This document shows positions 9,886-20,838 of a DNA stretch of 64,000 bases, one piece after another. The position numbers and the translations under genes were made by a program. The notes beneath the pieces are model-generated. The model was not told the DNA's origin and searched no databases. It saw nothing but the letters and a program-made list of their open reading frames with translations. The DNA lies in assembly GCF_003573695.1 (NCBI RefSeq), contig NW_020621936.1, positions 930,001 through 994,000 of the forward strand, written 5' to 3'. Source of the stretch: Papaver somniferum. Lineage: Eukaryota > Streptophyta > Magnoliopsida > Ranunculales > Papaveraceae. The stretch's first letter is position 1. Each line of letters opens with the position of its first letter.

Positions 9886-12301
9886 TGTTAGAGCATTGCT
9901 CGGTCGAACTCGCATGCGTCGCTATCTCAAGCATGTTTGTCAATGTTAGTGATGAAAATTATAAGTCTTGATTTCTAGTCTACTATAGCTAAGTCTCGGA
10001 CTAGGATAGAAAGTGAAGTTGAGCTCAAGGATTTCATGGCGATTCATCATACAAGAAGAAGAACTACTCAAGGAACCGGTGGAACTCTCGACAAAAAGGT
10101 ATGTGAAGACTTGAACTTATCTATCACTCAAAAGTCTATCTATTCTATCTACTACTTCTTGAGACAAAAAGTCGTATGCTATATATAGACTTTGATTATA
10201 CACAGTTGGTATTCCGAGACGAGTATACCTCGCCTATCTATATCTCGAAATATGTGTTGGTATGCTTTTCGCTTCGACCAAGTTTATCTTTACCTAGTAA
10301 CGAAAGTCATAATATGTTTCAATCACTTTGAAAATTGCTTTGACGAAGAATGTTTCAATGATTGGAATGAGAATTTAGATTACATGACCAATGGTGGACA
10401 TAAGCATTGTTGTGGAAACACATTTATGTATAAGTCCTATTCCTTGAACCAAAGTTTGCAAACTTTGTTGATCAAGAGAACCAGAAGAATGGCATGAGCC
10501 AAGTCCGCGAACTGCCGAAGTTCTCAAACCCGAGAATTTATGCTGGAGTTGACAAACTAGTGCGTGAAGATAAGTCCGCGAACTCAGTCCGCGAACCCAG
10601 TCCGCGAACCGGCAAAATTCTCATCTCGAGAATTTCTGCTGGAGTTTGTAAACTCTTCCCGATAACTTAAGTCCGCGAACCAAGTCTGCGAACTTAAGAA
10701 GGTTATATAAATCTGAAGATGATTTTTGAACTTAAACTTAAAAAGTCTAAAGAATGCAGTTTGCAAACCGTGGCTATAAAAGTTCATGAACCAATTCGAG
10801 TGAATCAAATCATCTTTGCTTCAATTGTGTCTTGTGTAGTTACATAAGAATTCTTTACAATTGAACAACTCTCTAACTAGTTCATTTGAGTCATGTGAAC
10901 TAGTTATGGTGAAGAAAAACATGGTTGATATGAAATGCTCATATGGCTAACCTTTTGGTTAACTATTATTGAACCAACAAGTGCATACGTTTGGTTACGG
11001 TTAACAAACCTAGAAGCGTGCATTTCAATTGTGTGTAACAAGCTAAGTTTTTGATCTAACGGTTGAGAAATATTAGCTTGAATCTAAATCAGGTTTTCAT
11101 CTAACGGTGGATATTGATTTCTTTGTTACCAAGATAACTTAAAGACAAACCCTGATTTTAAAGACTATATACGGGACATCTAGCATCAATGCAAAACGAA
11201 TCCCCACACCTTACATGTGATACTAGTTTGCGTGCTAGAGTCGGTTCTCCTTTAACCTTTGGTTTTCTTCTTCTAAAACCAGGTTAACGACATAAAGACT
11301 TCATTGGGATTGTGAAGCCAGACCGATACTACTTTATCGTGATTCTGTGATCTGATATTGCATCTTCTATCGTACGAGTACAATCATATTGATTGGCTTG
11401 ATATTGATATCTCCGATAGGCAAGATATAAAAAGTGATCACAAACATCTTCGTTTCATCGTTTGTGATTCCGCAACATCTTGTTTCGCTACCGTACGATT
11501 AAGATTGTTGTGAGGTGATTGATAACTCTAAGATTTTCTTCGGGAATATAAGACCGGATTATCAATTGGTTCCTGTTCACCTTGATTACTATCAAAAGAC
11601 GGAACAAAACCTTTTAGGGTTTATCTGTGGGAGACATATTAATCCTTCGATAGACTTGTCTTTGTGAGACAGATTTGTTTGTCATCATGTCTTCGACTTT
11701 GGGTCGTAGAAACTCTTAGTTATGGGTGAGATCAGCTAAGGGAATCAAGTGCGCAGTATCCTGCTGGGATCAGAGCATAGGGAGTACAACTGTACCTTGG
11801 ATCAGTGGGAGACTGATTGGGGTTCAACTACAGTCCAATCCGAAGTTAGCTTGGAGTAGGCTAGTGTCTGTAGCGGCTTAATACAGTGTGTGTTCAATCT
11901 GGACTAGGTCCCGGGGTTTTTCTACTTTTGTGGTTTCCTCGTTAACAAAATTTCTGGTGTCTGTGTTATTTCAGTTTCCGCATTATATTGTTTTATCTTT
12001 ATAATTGAAATAATACATGTTGTGCGTTAGATCATCAATTAGAGTAATCCAACCTTTGGTTGTTGATTGTCATTGATTGATCCTCGGATATTGGTATTTG
12101 GTACCATCCGAGTTATTCCTTATATTTGATTAGAACTCGCAGTTCCTGCTTGAGTAAATCAAATCAAGAGAGAGATATAAACTCGTTGATATACTTCTAA
12201 TTGATTGAGTCTTGTTGATTCTCTTAAAAGTATATTCGAGTTTGTCCATACAGATTGCTAAGTGAAATATTGGGTGGTGTTGTTAGACCCCCGCTTTTTC
12301 A
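9886..12301 (+). mobile_element. Copia-like element H, 5' LTR
   Basis: The LTR is 2416 bp, TGTTAGAGCATTGC...CCCCGCTTTTTCA, followed after AT by the primer site TGGTATCAGAGC. A second copy starts at 15929, and minus-strand relatives form the LTRs of I. The left flank GTATG (9881-9885) should be the target duplication; the right copy is outside the window. The 101-residue open frame at 10192 is partly kept in LTR2 only because the LTRs are recent copies. Confidence 0.92.
10500..10705. repeat. Clustered AAGTCCGCGAAC motifs in H LTR
   Basis: At least six copies of (A)GTCCGCGAAC or a close variant occur here, interleaved with TTCTCAAACCCGAGAATTT and TGCTGGAGTTTG blocks. The same pattern recurs at 16545-16710 and, reversed, at 45770-45890, 52135-52330 and 63050-63070. 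Copy number differs between LTRs. Confidence 0.75.
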
Positions 12302-12303
12302 AT

Positions 12304-12315
12304 TGGTATCAGAGC
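12304..12315 (+). promoter_or_regulatory. Primer binding site of element H
   Basis: TGGTATCAGAGC lies two bases inside the 5' LTR. It is the standard complement of the initiator tRNA-Met 3' end used by copia and many gypsy elements. Confidence 0.9.
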
Positions 12316-12372
12316 AGGCAAACACTTTGAACCTAACAAGTTTGTGTTTGTTTGTTCCTTAAAAATTGTCCC

Positions 12373-12915
12373 ATGGGAAATTTCTTTGGAAAACTTGCTC
12401 TTGGAATCTGTAATGCACGCCAGAAATCCTTAATGATTGCCTCAAGATTATTATGGTCAAAACCTCTGGGTTCTCATGATAGTCTCTCTTCTTCTAAAAA
12501 GGAAGCTTTGGATGATAAGTATCAATCTAAAGGAAAAAATAAAAAGAACGAAAGATTTAGTAAACGTTCGTCACGCTCAAGTATATGGACCCTCACTAGA
12601 TTAACTCTAGATCTCTTTGAGGAATACTATCATAATGGATCAATTGACAAAGATCTATTCAGAACATTCGAAGGCGTTTTTAATCTCTTAGAAAAACTTA
12701 ATTCTGTTAAGTCTAAGAATCATTCCGAAAAAGGTTCGATACATGTACAACCTAGGAATCGGAAGAATCTTCCTTCTAACCAGATTAAACAAAGGAGAGA
12801 AAGCTATGACTGCCTTGATTATCATCATTATTTTGATTATACAACGGGTACTGTTCACACATATCAACCAGAAATGTTGCATGAGGATTCCTCTGCGCAT
12901 TATGCCTCTTGGTAA
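12373..12915 (+). CDS. Element H ORF1, unrecognised basic protein
   Basis: This is the first open frame after the primer site. The best start is the ATG at 12373 (MGNFFGKLALG), giving 180 residues; the in-frame triplets upstream are not ATG. The first half is rich in Lys, Arg and Ser (around residues 45-75). A predicted helical stretch follows (about 75-115: LTLDLFEEYYHNGSIDKDLF), then a Tyr/His-rich end. There is no zinc knuckle, protease or polymerase motif. By position it would be gag-like, perhaps a nucleic-acid-binding or structural protein of a non-autonomous element, but I do not recognise the family. It is uninterrupted, which is notable in so decayed a region. Confidence 0.5.
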   Translation: MGNFFGKLALGICNARQKSLMIASRLLWSKPLGSHDSLSSSKKEALDDKYQSKGKNKKNERFSKRSSRSSIWTLTRLTLDLFEEYYHNGSIDKDLFRTFEGVFNLLEKLNSVKSKNHSEKGSIHVQPRNRKNLPSNQIKQRRESYDCLDYHHYFDYTTGTVHTYQPEMLHEDSSAHYASW

Positions 12916-13323
12916 CAAGCTTGGCACTACCCCATTTGTATATATCTTGGAATGGGGCAAGAAATGGTTGGAATTGTGTACAGTTTTTTTATTCTCTGTT
13001 TGATCACCCATTAAAGCTTTCTACTGCATCCATCGTCTCTCACAAAGTGTGTTGTTACGGGATGCATAACCTTTGTTGTGAAAAAGAAAACCCCACTTTC
13101 GTGTGTATGGGTCGCGGTTCACAAACGGGTCCAAGCCCATTATTGGTCTTATAAAGGAGAAGTTCGCGCACCCTCTTCTTCTTCACATGTCCGCGTACGC
13201 GAACCTCTAGGGTTTTGTGTGTTTTCTCCATTAAAGGCTCTTTGGAGAAATTAAGATAAAGGGTGTTCAATATTAACTCCAAGTAAGTAAATTCCTCTTG
13301 TTGCTTTCAATTTCTTATTGCTC
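12916..13323 (+). other. Spacer between the two H ORFs
   Basis: No convincing gene is visible. The segment includes a copy of the GCGTACGCGAACC motif shared with the LTR repeats (13190-13205) and a pyrimidine-rich tract. It may be untranslated leader for ORF2. Confidence 0.4.
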
Positions 13324-14331
13324 ATGATAAATTCTATGGGCTCAAAAACCTCTACCATGAATTCTCCTTGTAACCAAAATTATCTTAGGATAAAATTGTG
13401 AATGATTCTTGTGCTAGAATCTTTGAAAATATTTCATCTAAAGGTTTTATCCTAGAAAAGAAATTGGATTTATCTAGTGGACATGAAGAGGATTTAGCTT
13501 GCTTCAAAAAATTCAATCTTGGAAACATCTTTGATGGTTATGGTCAAGGTTTTGATTCTCTCACAAGAATTTTCTATGCCAACATTCATGATGTTGATCT
13601 TGATAAGATGGAATTCAAATCCATGGTAAATAGAGAAAGATTTCTTGTTAATAGAGAATTAATTTCAAGAATTACCAACATTCCGTTGGGAAACGTGCGT
13701 CTTCTTAAACCAAATGAAGAACGACCATCTTGTGATGAAATCTCTCTAGGGCTTTGTGGCAAGAAGGTAGCTTGGAATCAAGGAAAGTTTCCTACTAATG
13801 ATCTTTGTATCCCGTTATTGGCATTTGGGAAACTAGGTATCCCCAATCTTTGTCCCTCCACAATTGAGAACTCTTGGTGGAGTCATGAGTTTGCGGAAAT
13901 AGTTTATTTCCTTGAATCGGGTGTTCAAAGTCTCGATATTTGTGGGTTCATCATCTATCAAATGAATTTGATGACTTCACCTATCAAGATGTTAGGCTAC
14001 CCTTGCTTGATTGGAAAAATTTGTCGTGATCATGGTCTTGATTCGATTGGAAACTCTCTCGGAGTTCCCAAACTGGTTCGTCTGTGTACCTTCAGACGCA
14101 TAAGGGAAAATGTGTCCAAAAGACAAAGAGATGCTTCACTTAAATATTGTGACCTTACCACTTTGAGTCTTCTTCAAAAACATTCGTAAGGGTGTGAGTA
14201 AGGTCGATTCAAGGGTGAAGTTTGTCCAAGAACAATTGTCTTTGGTTGCAACGAAGTTTCCCGAGCTCAAGGAAGAATTGAACACAATTCAAGCATCTTG
14301 GAGTATCTCCGATGAGGAAGAAGATGAGTAA
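13324..14331 (+). pseudogene. Element H ORF2, plant 'putative transposon protein'-like, two frameshifts
   Basis: The main open stretch is 13398-14186. An upstream ATG at 13324 (MINSMGSKTS) runs into it after a frameshift near 13395. A second frameshift near 14180 leads to a natural-looking C-terminus (SKVDSRVKFVQEQL...SDEEEDE, stop at 14329) with a coiled coil and acidic tail. The core, with FYANIH, then FLVNRELISRITNIPLG, and WW/Cys-rich stretches about 100 residues on, follows the pattern of the 'putative plant transposon protein' domain found in many non-autonomous plant retroelements. This is assigned from memory of the pattern, so subfamily and function are unsure. No RT or integrase follows, so H depends on another element for movement. 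Confidence 0.55.
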
Positions 14332-15914
14332 TTTGTGTTCTGTTTGCCTAGTATGTCTTCTTTTTAGTTTAGTTGGAAGAATAAATAGTGCCTGGAATAA
14401 CAATGATTGTGACTACACATAGCTATTATTTTTCATCTTCTTGTTCTTTTTTAGGTTTTTTGATTTAAAAAATTCTAAAAATATTTGGAGGATGATGATT
14501 TTGCAGTATTTAATCTTTATGATTTGTTATATTGCAACTTGTTATGGGATATTGGTGTTTACGCCCGTGAACTATGTTTGTCCCATACCTTGTCAAAAGT
14601 AAAGTCGTTTATGATCGATATTCATGTATTGGTTAAAGAATGAATGAACTTTTGACAATTACAAAAGTTAAGCCTATATTGTCAATCTTTGACGGAAGAT
14701 AGGTTAAAATATTTTGTTTGCAAGGATTATGTCCATTGAATGTCGTTATGCGAATAGTGATGGAATATAGAATGAATCCTTGTCTATTTCACAGTATTGA
14801 TCTTTACTGATCCATATTTTATGTAATACTGTGAGGCTCCGTAATGTGTCTTATGTTGAGCACTAAACAACCAAGTTGATTATTTTTTATTGGCTTTGTT
14901 GTTGCTCCGTAAGGTACTATATGTCGAGCATTATGAACTAAACTAATCATCTTGTTTGGTTATTTAGTTATTACTCCATAAGTTTTTCTTGTGTTGAGTA
15001 TATGAATGGTTAAGCTAATCATTCCTAATGGTTAAACTTAGTCGTAGCTCCGTAAGTTTACTTATGTTGAGCATAATCAATTAAATTGATCACTTTTTGT
15101 GTTTAATTTGGTTGCGTATTCCGATTAAATTATTCATGGGTTTACTTGTGATTAATTTGATTGAGTTTTTTGATATAAAAATCATTCTTATGGTTTTAGT
15201 GTCCAATAAAAATCCTTCTTTTCTTTTGAAATTAAGGTCGCTCTTTGTTGTTCTCTCGGGAATGACATCAAATGGGGGAGAGTTCTTTTGAACTTGTGCT
15301 TAGTGGTCATATATTGAGGGGTGTGCGACTGTGGAATTTTAGAGGGGTTATCTTGTATCTTTAAACTCCTTGATGAATGCATTTAGCTTCGGCTTTATGA
15401 TTGCATCTAAATTAGTTGGTATGTATTTTTTCTTTTAGTCATGAAATGTCTCTTACGGAAATTTCATTATGATCCTGTTCTTGTACCTTTGCCAATTTTA
15501 TTGACAAAAAGGGGAAGAATTAATATGTAGTTCACACTACAAAATACATATGGTTTTCGGATCATTGTGTAAGGGAAAGTGGTTTCCATGTGAGATGGAG
15601 TATTGACTAAGGGGGAGTGATACATATCACCATAGTATTATTGTTGAAGTTGTGATACAATTGAACTTTGACAACTGTATAATAATACTATGAAATTTTA
15701 TAACAATGATCGAGAATTATGTTTTCTCATTGTTATAGCTACGTATCTTCAACAACGGTGATGCTAAACTTAAAACCTTTGGGATCATTGGAGTACTTGG
15801 AAATGACAAAGATTTCGAGGAACGTTGAAGACTAGACATGTGGAATAGGAGCTACTAAAGTTTCATTATCTTTTTTGTATTCCTTATATATTGATAGTTT
15901 TGTCACTAAAATTG
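14332..15914 (+). other. Element H 3' non-coding internal region
   Basis: No gene is visible. The stretch corresponds, reversed, to 46500-48000 of element I, so this long 3' region is a shared family trait. It includes the ~70-bp repeats described separately and the sequence TTTTGTCACTAAAATTGACAA before the polypurine tract. Confidence 0.7.
14836..15116. repeat. Degenerate ~70-bp tandem repeats
   Basis: Four units begin GCTCCGTAA or a variant at 14836, 14904, 14973 and 15047, each with TTATGTTGAGCA about 20 bases in. The same array occurs in opposite orientation in element I at about 47290-47580, so it is an old feature of the family. Confidence 0.75.
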
Positions 15915-15928
15915 ACAAATGGGGAGAT
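15915..15928 (+). promoter_or_regulatory. Polypurine tract of element H
   Basis: GACAAATGGGGAGAT lies directly upstream of the 3' LTR start at 15929. The counterpart in I, reversed, is GACAAAGGGGGAGAT next to 46486. Confidence 0.8.
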
Positions 15929-17607
15929 TGTTAGAGCATTGCTCGGTCGAACTCGCATACGTTGCTATCTCAAGCATGTTTGTCAATGTTAGTGATCAAA
16001 ACTATAAGTCTTGATTTCTAATCTACTATAGCTAAGTCTCGGATTGGGATAGAAAGTCTAGTTGAGCTCAAGGACTTCATGGTGATTCATAATACAAGAA
16101 GAATAACTACTCAAGGAACCGGTGGAACTTCTCGACAAAAAGGTATGTGAATACTTGAACTTATCTATCACTCAAAAGTCTATCTATTCTATCTCCTACT
16201 TCTTGGGACAAAAAGTCGTATGCTATATATAGACTTTGATTATACACAGTTGGTATTTCGATCCGAGTATACCTCGCCTATCTATATCTCGAAATATGTG
16301 TTGGTAAGCTTTTCGCTTCGACCAAGTTTATCTTTACCTAGTGACGAAAGTCATGATATGTTTCAATCACTTTGAAAATTGCTTTGACGAAGAATGTTTC
16401 AATGATTGGAATGAGAGTTTAGATTACATAACCAATGGTGGACATAAGCATTGTTGTGGAAACACATTTATGTATAAGTTCTATTCCTTGAACCAAAGTT
16501 TGCGAACTTTGTTGATCAAGAGAACCGGAAGAAATGCGTGAGTCAAGTCCGCGAACTTCTGAAGTTCTCAAACCCGAGAATTTATGTTGGAGTTGGAAAA
16601 CTAGTGCATGAAGCTAAGTCCGCGAACCGGCGAAGTTCTCATCCCGAGAATTTCTGCTGGAGTTTGTAAATTCTGCCCGGTAACTTAAGTCCGCGAACCA
16701 AGTCTGCGAACTTAAGAAGGTTACATATCTGAAGATGATTTCTGAACTTAAACTTAAAAAGATTAAGGAATGCAGTTTGCAAAACCGTGGATATAAATGT
16801 TCATGAACCGATTCGAGTGAATCAAATTATGTTTGCTTCAATTGTGTCTTGTGTAGTTGCATAAGAATTCTTTACAATTGAACAACTCTCTAACTAGTTA
16901 ATTTGATTCATGTGAACTAGTTATGGTGAAGAAGAACATGTTTGATATGAAATGCTCATATGGCTAACCTTTTGGTTAACTATTATTGAACCAACAAGTG
17001 CATATGTTTGGGTACGGTTAACAAACCTATAAGCGTGCATTTCAATTGTGTGTAACAAACTAAGTTTTCGATCTAACGGTATTATCTTGAATCTAAATCA
17101 AGTTTTCATCTAACAGTGGATATTGATTGCTTTGATACCAAGGTAACTTAATGGCAAACCCTGATTTGAAGGACTATATAAGGGGACATCTAGCATGAAT
17201 GCAAAACAAATCCCCACACCTTACATGTGATACTAGTTTTCGTGCTAGAGTCGGTTATCCTTAACCTTTGGTTTTCTTCTTCTAAAACCAGGTTAACGAC
17301 TTAAAGACTTCATTGGGATTGTCAAGCTAGACCGATACTACTTTATCGTAGTTGCGTGATCTGATCTTGCATCTTCTATCGTACGAGTACAATCATATTG
17401 ATTGGATTGAGATTGATATCTCCAATAAACAAGGTATGAAAAGTAATCACAAACATCATCTTCTCATCGTTTGTGATTCCGCAACATCATGTTTCGCTAC
17501 CATACGATTAATATTGTTGTGAGGTGATTGATAACTCTAGGTTGTTCTTCGGGAATATAAGACCGGATTATCAATTCTTTCCTGTTCACCTTGATTACTA
17601 TCAAAAG
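15929..17607 (+). mobile_element. Element H 3' LTR, left part
   Basis: It starts TGTTAGAGCATTGC and aligns with LTR1 through to the ATCAAAAG at 17600-17607. There element I interrupts it. AAAAG at 17603-17607 is duplicated at 63668-63672, where the LTR resumes. Small indels against LTR1 are scattered, for example about 30 bp missing near 16610, so H is older than F or G. Confidence 0.92.
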
Positions 17608-18505
17608 TGAAAAAGCGGGGGTCTAACAACACCACCCAATATTTCGCTTAGCAATCTGTATGGACTAACTCCGAAACACTTTCTAGAGAATCAACTAGAC
17701 AGTCAGACTCAATCTAGGTAAAAGTATCTCAAGGATTTAATATCTCTCTCTTGTTTTGATTTACTCAAGCTAATAGAAATCAGCGAGTCCTAATCAAACA
17801 CAAGGAATAACTTGGACAGTACCAAAGAACAATGTCCAAGGATCAATCAATGATAATCAACAACCAAAGGATGGATTAATCTAATTGATGATCTAAACGC
17901 ACAACATGTATTATTTCAATTATAAATATAAACAATATAATGCGGAAACCGTAATAACACAGACACTAGAAATTTTGTTAACGAGGAAACCGCAGATGCA
18001 GAAAAACCCCGGGACCTAGTCCAGATTTAATACACACTGTATTAAGCCGCTACAGACACTAGCCTACTCCAAGCTAACTTCAGACTGGACTATAGTTGAA
18101 CCCCAATCAGTTTCCCACTGATCCAAGGTACAGTTGTACTCCCTACGCCTCTGATCCCAGCAGGATACTGCGCACTTGATTCCCTTAGCTGATATCACCC
18201 ACAACTAAGAGTTGCTATGACCCAAAATCGTAGGCTTTAATAATAAAAAAATCTGTCTCACACAAACAAGTCTATCAAAGGATCAATCTGTCTCCTACAG
18301 AAAAACCCTAAAAGTTTTTGTTATGTCTTTTGATAATATTCAAGGTGAAGAGGAACCAATTGATAATCCGGTCTTATATTCTCGAAGAAAAACCTAGATT
18401 AATCAATCACCTCACAACAATCTTAATTGTATGGTAGTGAAACAAGATGTTGCGGAATCACAAACAATGAGACAAAGGTGTTTGTTGTTATTTTTTATAT
18501 CTTGT
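17608..18505 (-). mobile_element. Element I 3' LTR, left part
   Basis: It begins TGAAAAAGCGGGGG, the complement of the H LTR 3' end, and proceeds in reverse orientation to H. At 18501-18505 (CTTGT) it is interrupted by Tat composite T and resumes at 45052. The intact copy at 51410-51425 reads ATATCTTGCCTATC, showing that the join is correct. Confidence 0.92.
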
Positions 18506-19447
18506 TGTAGATGGGGAAAAACGATTTGCTGGTTTTTTAAGGAATTGAGGAGACGACCGTACGGAGGAGACTCCTCGAACCGAGCGAAATGTTAAACCTT
18601 ACACAGATGCACCGCTGCAAAGGGGGTGCTTTAGATTCGAGAGATCAATCTGTAGTACTCCGTCCTAAATTAAGACAATGACGGTTCCAGAGTAAATTCG
18701 GTCACAAGAGAGGATGGGTTGATCTGTAGGAGGGAAGCTGGGAAATGTGTGGAATCAATGGCAATCAAAGATTGTGGGTGTATGAATTCTGAATATGATA
18801 AGCTCTGAATGATTGAAATTGCTCAATTGAGAGTAGTTGCTCAATTGATGAGTTGATGATCTCGTGTTGTCCATGAGACGTGAGATTGATGATACTGTTG
18901 ATGCTGATGATTCGATCATGATTCAGAGACTTATTGATATTGCTGGAATTTTAGACACCATGATTCCGTGAAGTGTGAAAGTTGATGGGATGAAAGAGTG
19001 GGGAAATGGAAATCGTGTTTGACACCAGTTTCTCATCGTGTGATGACTTGGTCGATTTTCCATCCACTACTTTGTGAACTCCTTCAACTGATTGCACGAC
19101 TTGCTCAAATTCCAACGTGTGTATGAACACACGTGCCATAGACCGCCAGACCAAAACCCTAAGTGATATCCCCCAAAGTGACACGATTGACGTCTCGTGG
19201 TATGTTAGTCAATTGATGACTTCTTGGTTTGATGGGACGATGAGTCCATGTAGTTGCTGAGTTGAACATGATGTTCTGAAACTCATGAATTGAACATGTC
19301 ATGAGACAGAGGTATAGTTCTTACGATGAAGTGAGCGAGTATTTTCTCATTTGATGGATCGTTGAATATTGATTGTTGAACCAATATTCCTTGGTTTGAG
19401 AAAACATTTATCATCTGAGAAAGTGTTGCTCGTCTGATGAATTATTG
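18506..19447 (-). mobile_element. Tat LTR copy B, truncated (3' LTR end of composite T)
   Basis: It starts TGTAGATGGGG and carries the 642-bp segment (18551-19192) shared only with LTR D. It matches D up to GATTATTG, then breaks at 19447 into gag sequence. Only the terminal third of the LTR remains. The outer boundary carries T's target duplication (CTTGT left, CTTTC right, ancestral CTTGC). Confidence 0.88.
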
Positions 19448-20783
19448 ACCAGGATTGAACTGCCTCTTTGATAGGTTGTTCAGAGAGAGTGTAAAGCTTC
19501 TGATTGGGAGAGAACTCTTGTGTACTCCTTCAGTCCCTCGTTGAAGCTATTGTGGATCAACCTTCTCTTTGAAAATTTGTTTCAAAATATTGCAGTTACT
19601 TGTTGGATGATTTGATGAATCTATGAAGGTGACAGTACCTGGGTTTCTTCATTTTTCTTCAGTTGGCTCTCTATGATGAGCAGCGATTTGATTGCACCAT
19701 CTTGAACCCAGACTTCTAGTAACTCGATCACTGCTTCATGATAAGTTTGACTATGTCCGATCATCTCCCCGTTCGTTAATGCCGGATCGAGGTTTGTGTA
19801 AGATTGGTTATCCTTTCTTGATGCTTTTGTCGAATGAGGTGTTGGATGTCCCATGTTTGAGCAGGAGCTTTCATTTTGCTTGAGCAATAACGTTCATGGA
19901 AGGTTGGACGTTGTATTATTTGTTGATCAGGCATCGGCTGCTCCGAGGTTCCTCGACCTTGTTGACTTTTCTCAGCAAAGCAGGTGTAGTAGTCGCTGAT
20001 CGTTTGGATGCTTCATGAAGTTCTGAGAGAGTCTGGAGTCGCAGAGAAAGTCTCTATAGATTGGGATCATTTTGTTTTGTTCATGATCTCCTAGTGCCTC
20101 CAGGGATCGAGAGACGTGTTCTCGAGCGCTCCATGTTCCGTTATATAGTGCGAACGTTGAGGAAGTGTAGCCCTTCGGGAAAGAATTTATTTGCGTAGCG
20201 ACAGGGTATGAAGGTTGATAACGATGAACAGATGATGCTTTTTCTTTTCCTCGATCCTCCATGAAGCGTTCCAGGTCCTCACGAGCGATGAAGCCTGCAA
20301 GTTCCTTTGCTGGAGAGTCATCTGCAGCTTTGCGGAATTCGTCATCTTGTACAACATATATTGGAGAGATTTCAGGATCAGCAGTTGAAGATGTTTCTTT
20401 AGCTTCTCCTTTTTCACGCTGAGGCTGAGTTCGTTCAGACGCAAACTTGTCTGTGAGAGTTTTAAGATAAGCATACAACTCTTTCTGTGTTGCATCCATG
20501 TCAGTCTGAACCTTCATGAGATCAAGATGATTTCCTCTGGTTTCTTCAGGAGACGACGCCAGTGTCGTCACATGCAGGGGCGATCTCTGGAGCACCAGTG
20601 CTTGGAAGAGTGATAGTAACATGTGACGTGATATTGCTGGCCGGAGGAGTGGTGTTAGCGCTACCACTAGAGCCTGCAACGTTAATAGGAGTAGTACTTG
20701 CTGGGAGTACCACCAGGACTTGCAATGTTAGAGTTAGGTGTTGAACCCGGATTGGTAACTGAACCATACCTAAGACCGACCAT
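19448..20783 (-). pseudogene. Tat-lineage gag, C unit (gag without pol)
   Basis: The ATG at 20783 gives MVGLRYGSV, then a Pro/Ser/Thr-rich segment and a charged helical stretch (about 20530-20400). The gag core follows (FALYNGTWSAREHVSRSLEALGDHEQNK, about 20160-20060) and then decayed sequence to 19448, including FKRRLIHNSFNEGLKEYTRVLS in another frame. The FALYDG...AREHVSRFLEALG type core is typical of plant Tat gag (capsid) proteins. Stops and several frameshifts inactivate it. The 5' boundary is LTR C and the 3' end fuses to truncated LTR B, so protease and all of pol are missing. Confidence 0.85.
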
Positions 20784-20817
20784 CCTGCCGAATTGGGATT
20801 GCAACCGAGAGAATGAT

Positions 20818-20835
20818 CTCCCACTGTGGTCGCCA
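20818..20835 (-). promoter_or_regulatory. Primer binding site next to LTR C
   Basis: On the minus strand it reads TGGCGACCACAGTGGGAG, three bases inside the LTR C end. It is identical to the element A site and shows that LTR C acted as a 5' LTR for the gag unit. Confidence 0.7.
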
Positions 20836-20838
20836 ATC

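Noticed and set aside
10192..10497. 101-residue open frame in H LTR1, partly present in LTR2 at 16341-16541
   Set aside because: LTR-internal, shortened in the second copy, no recognisable domain.
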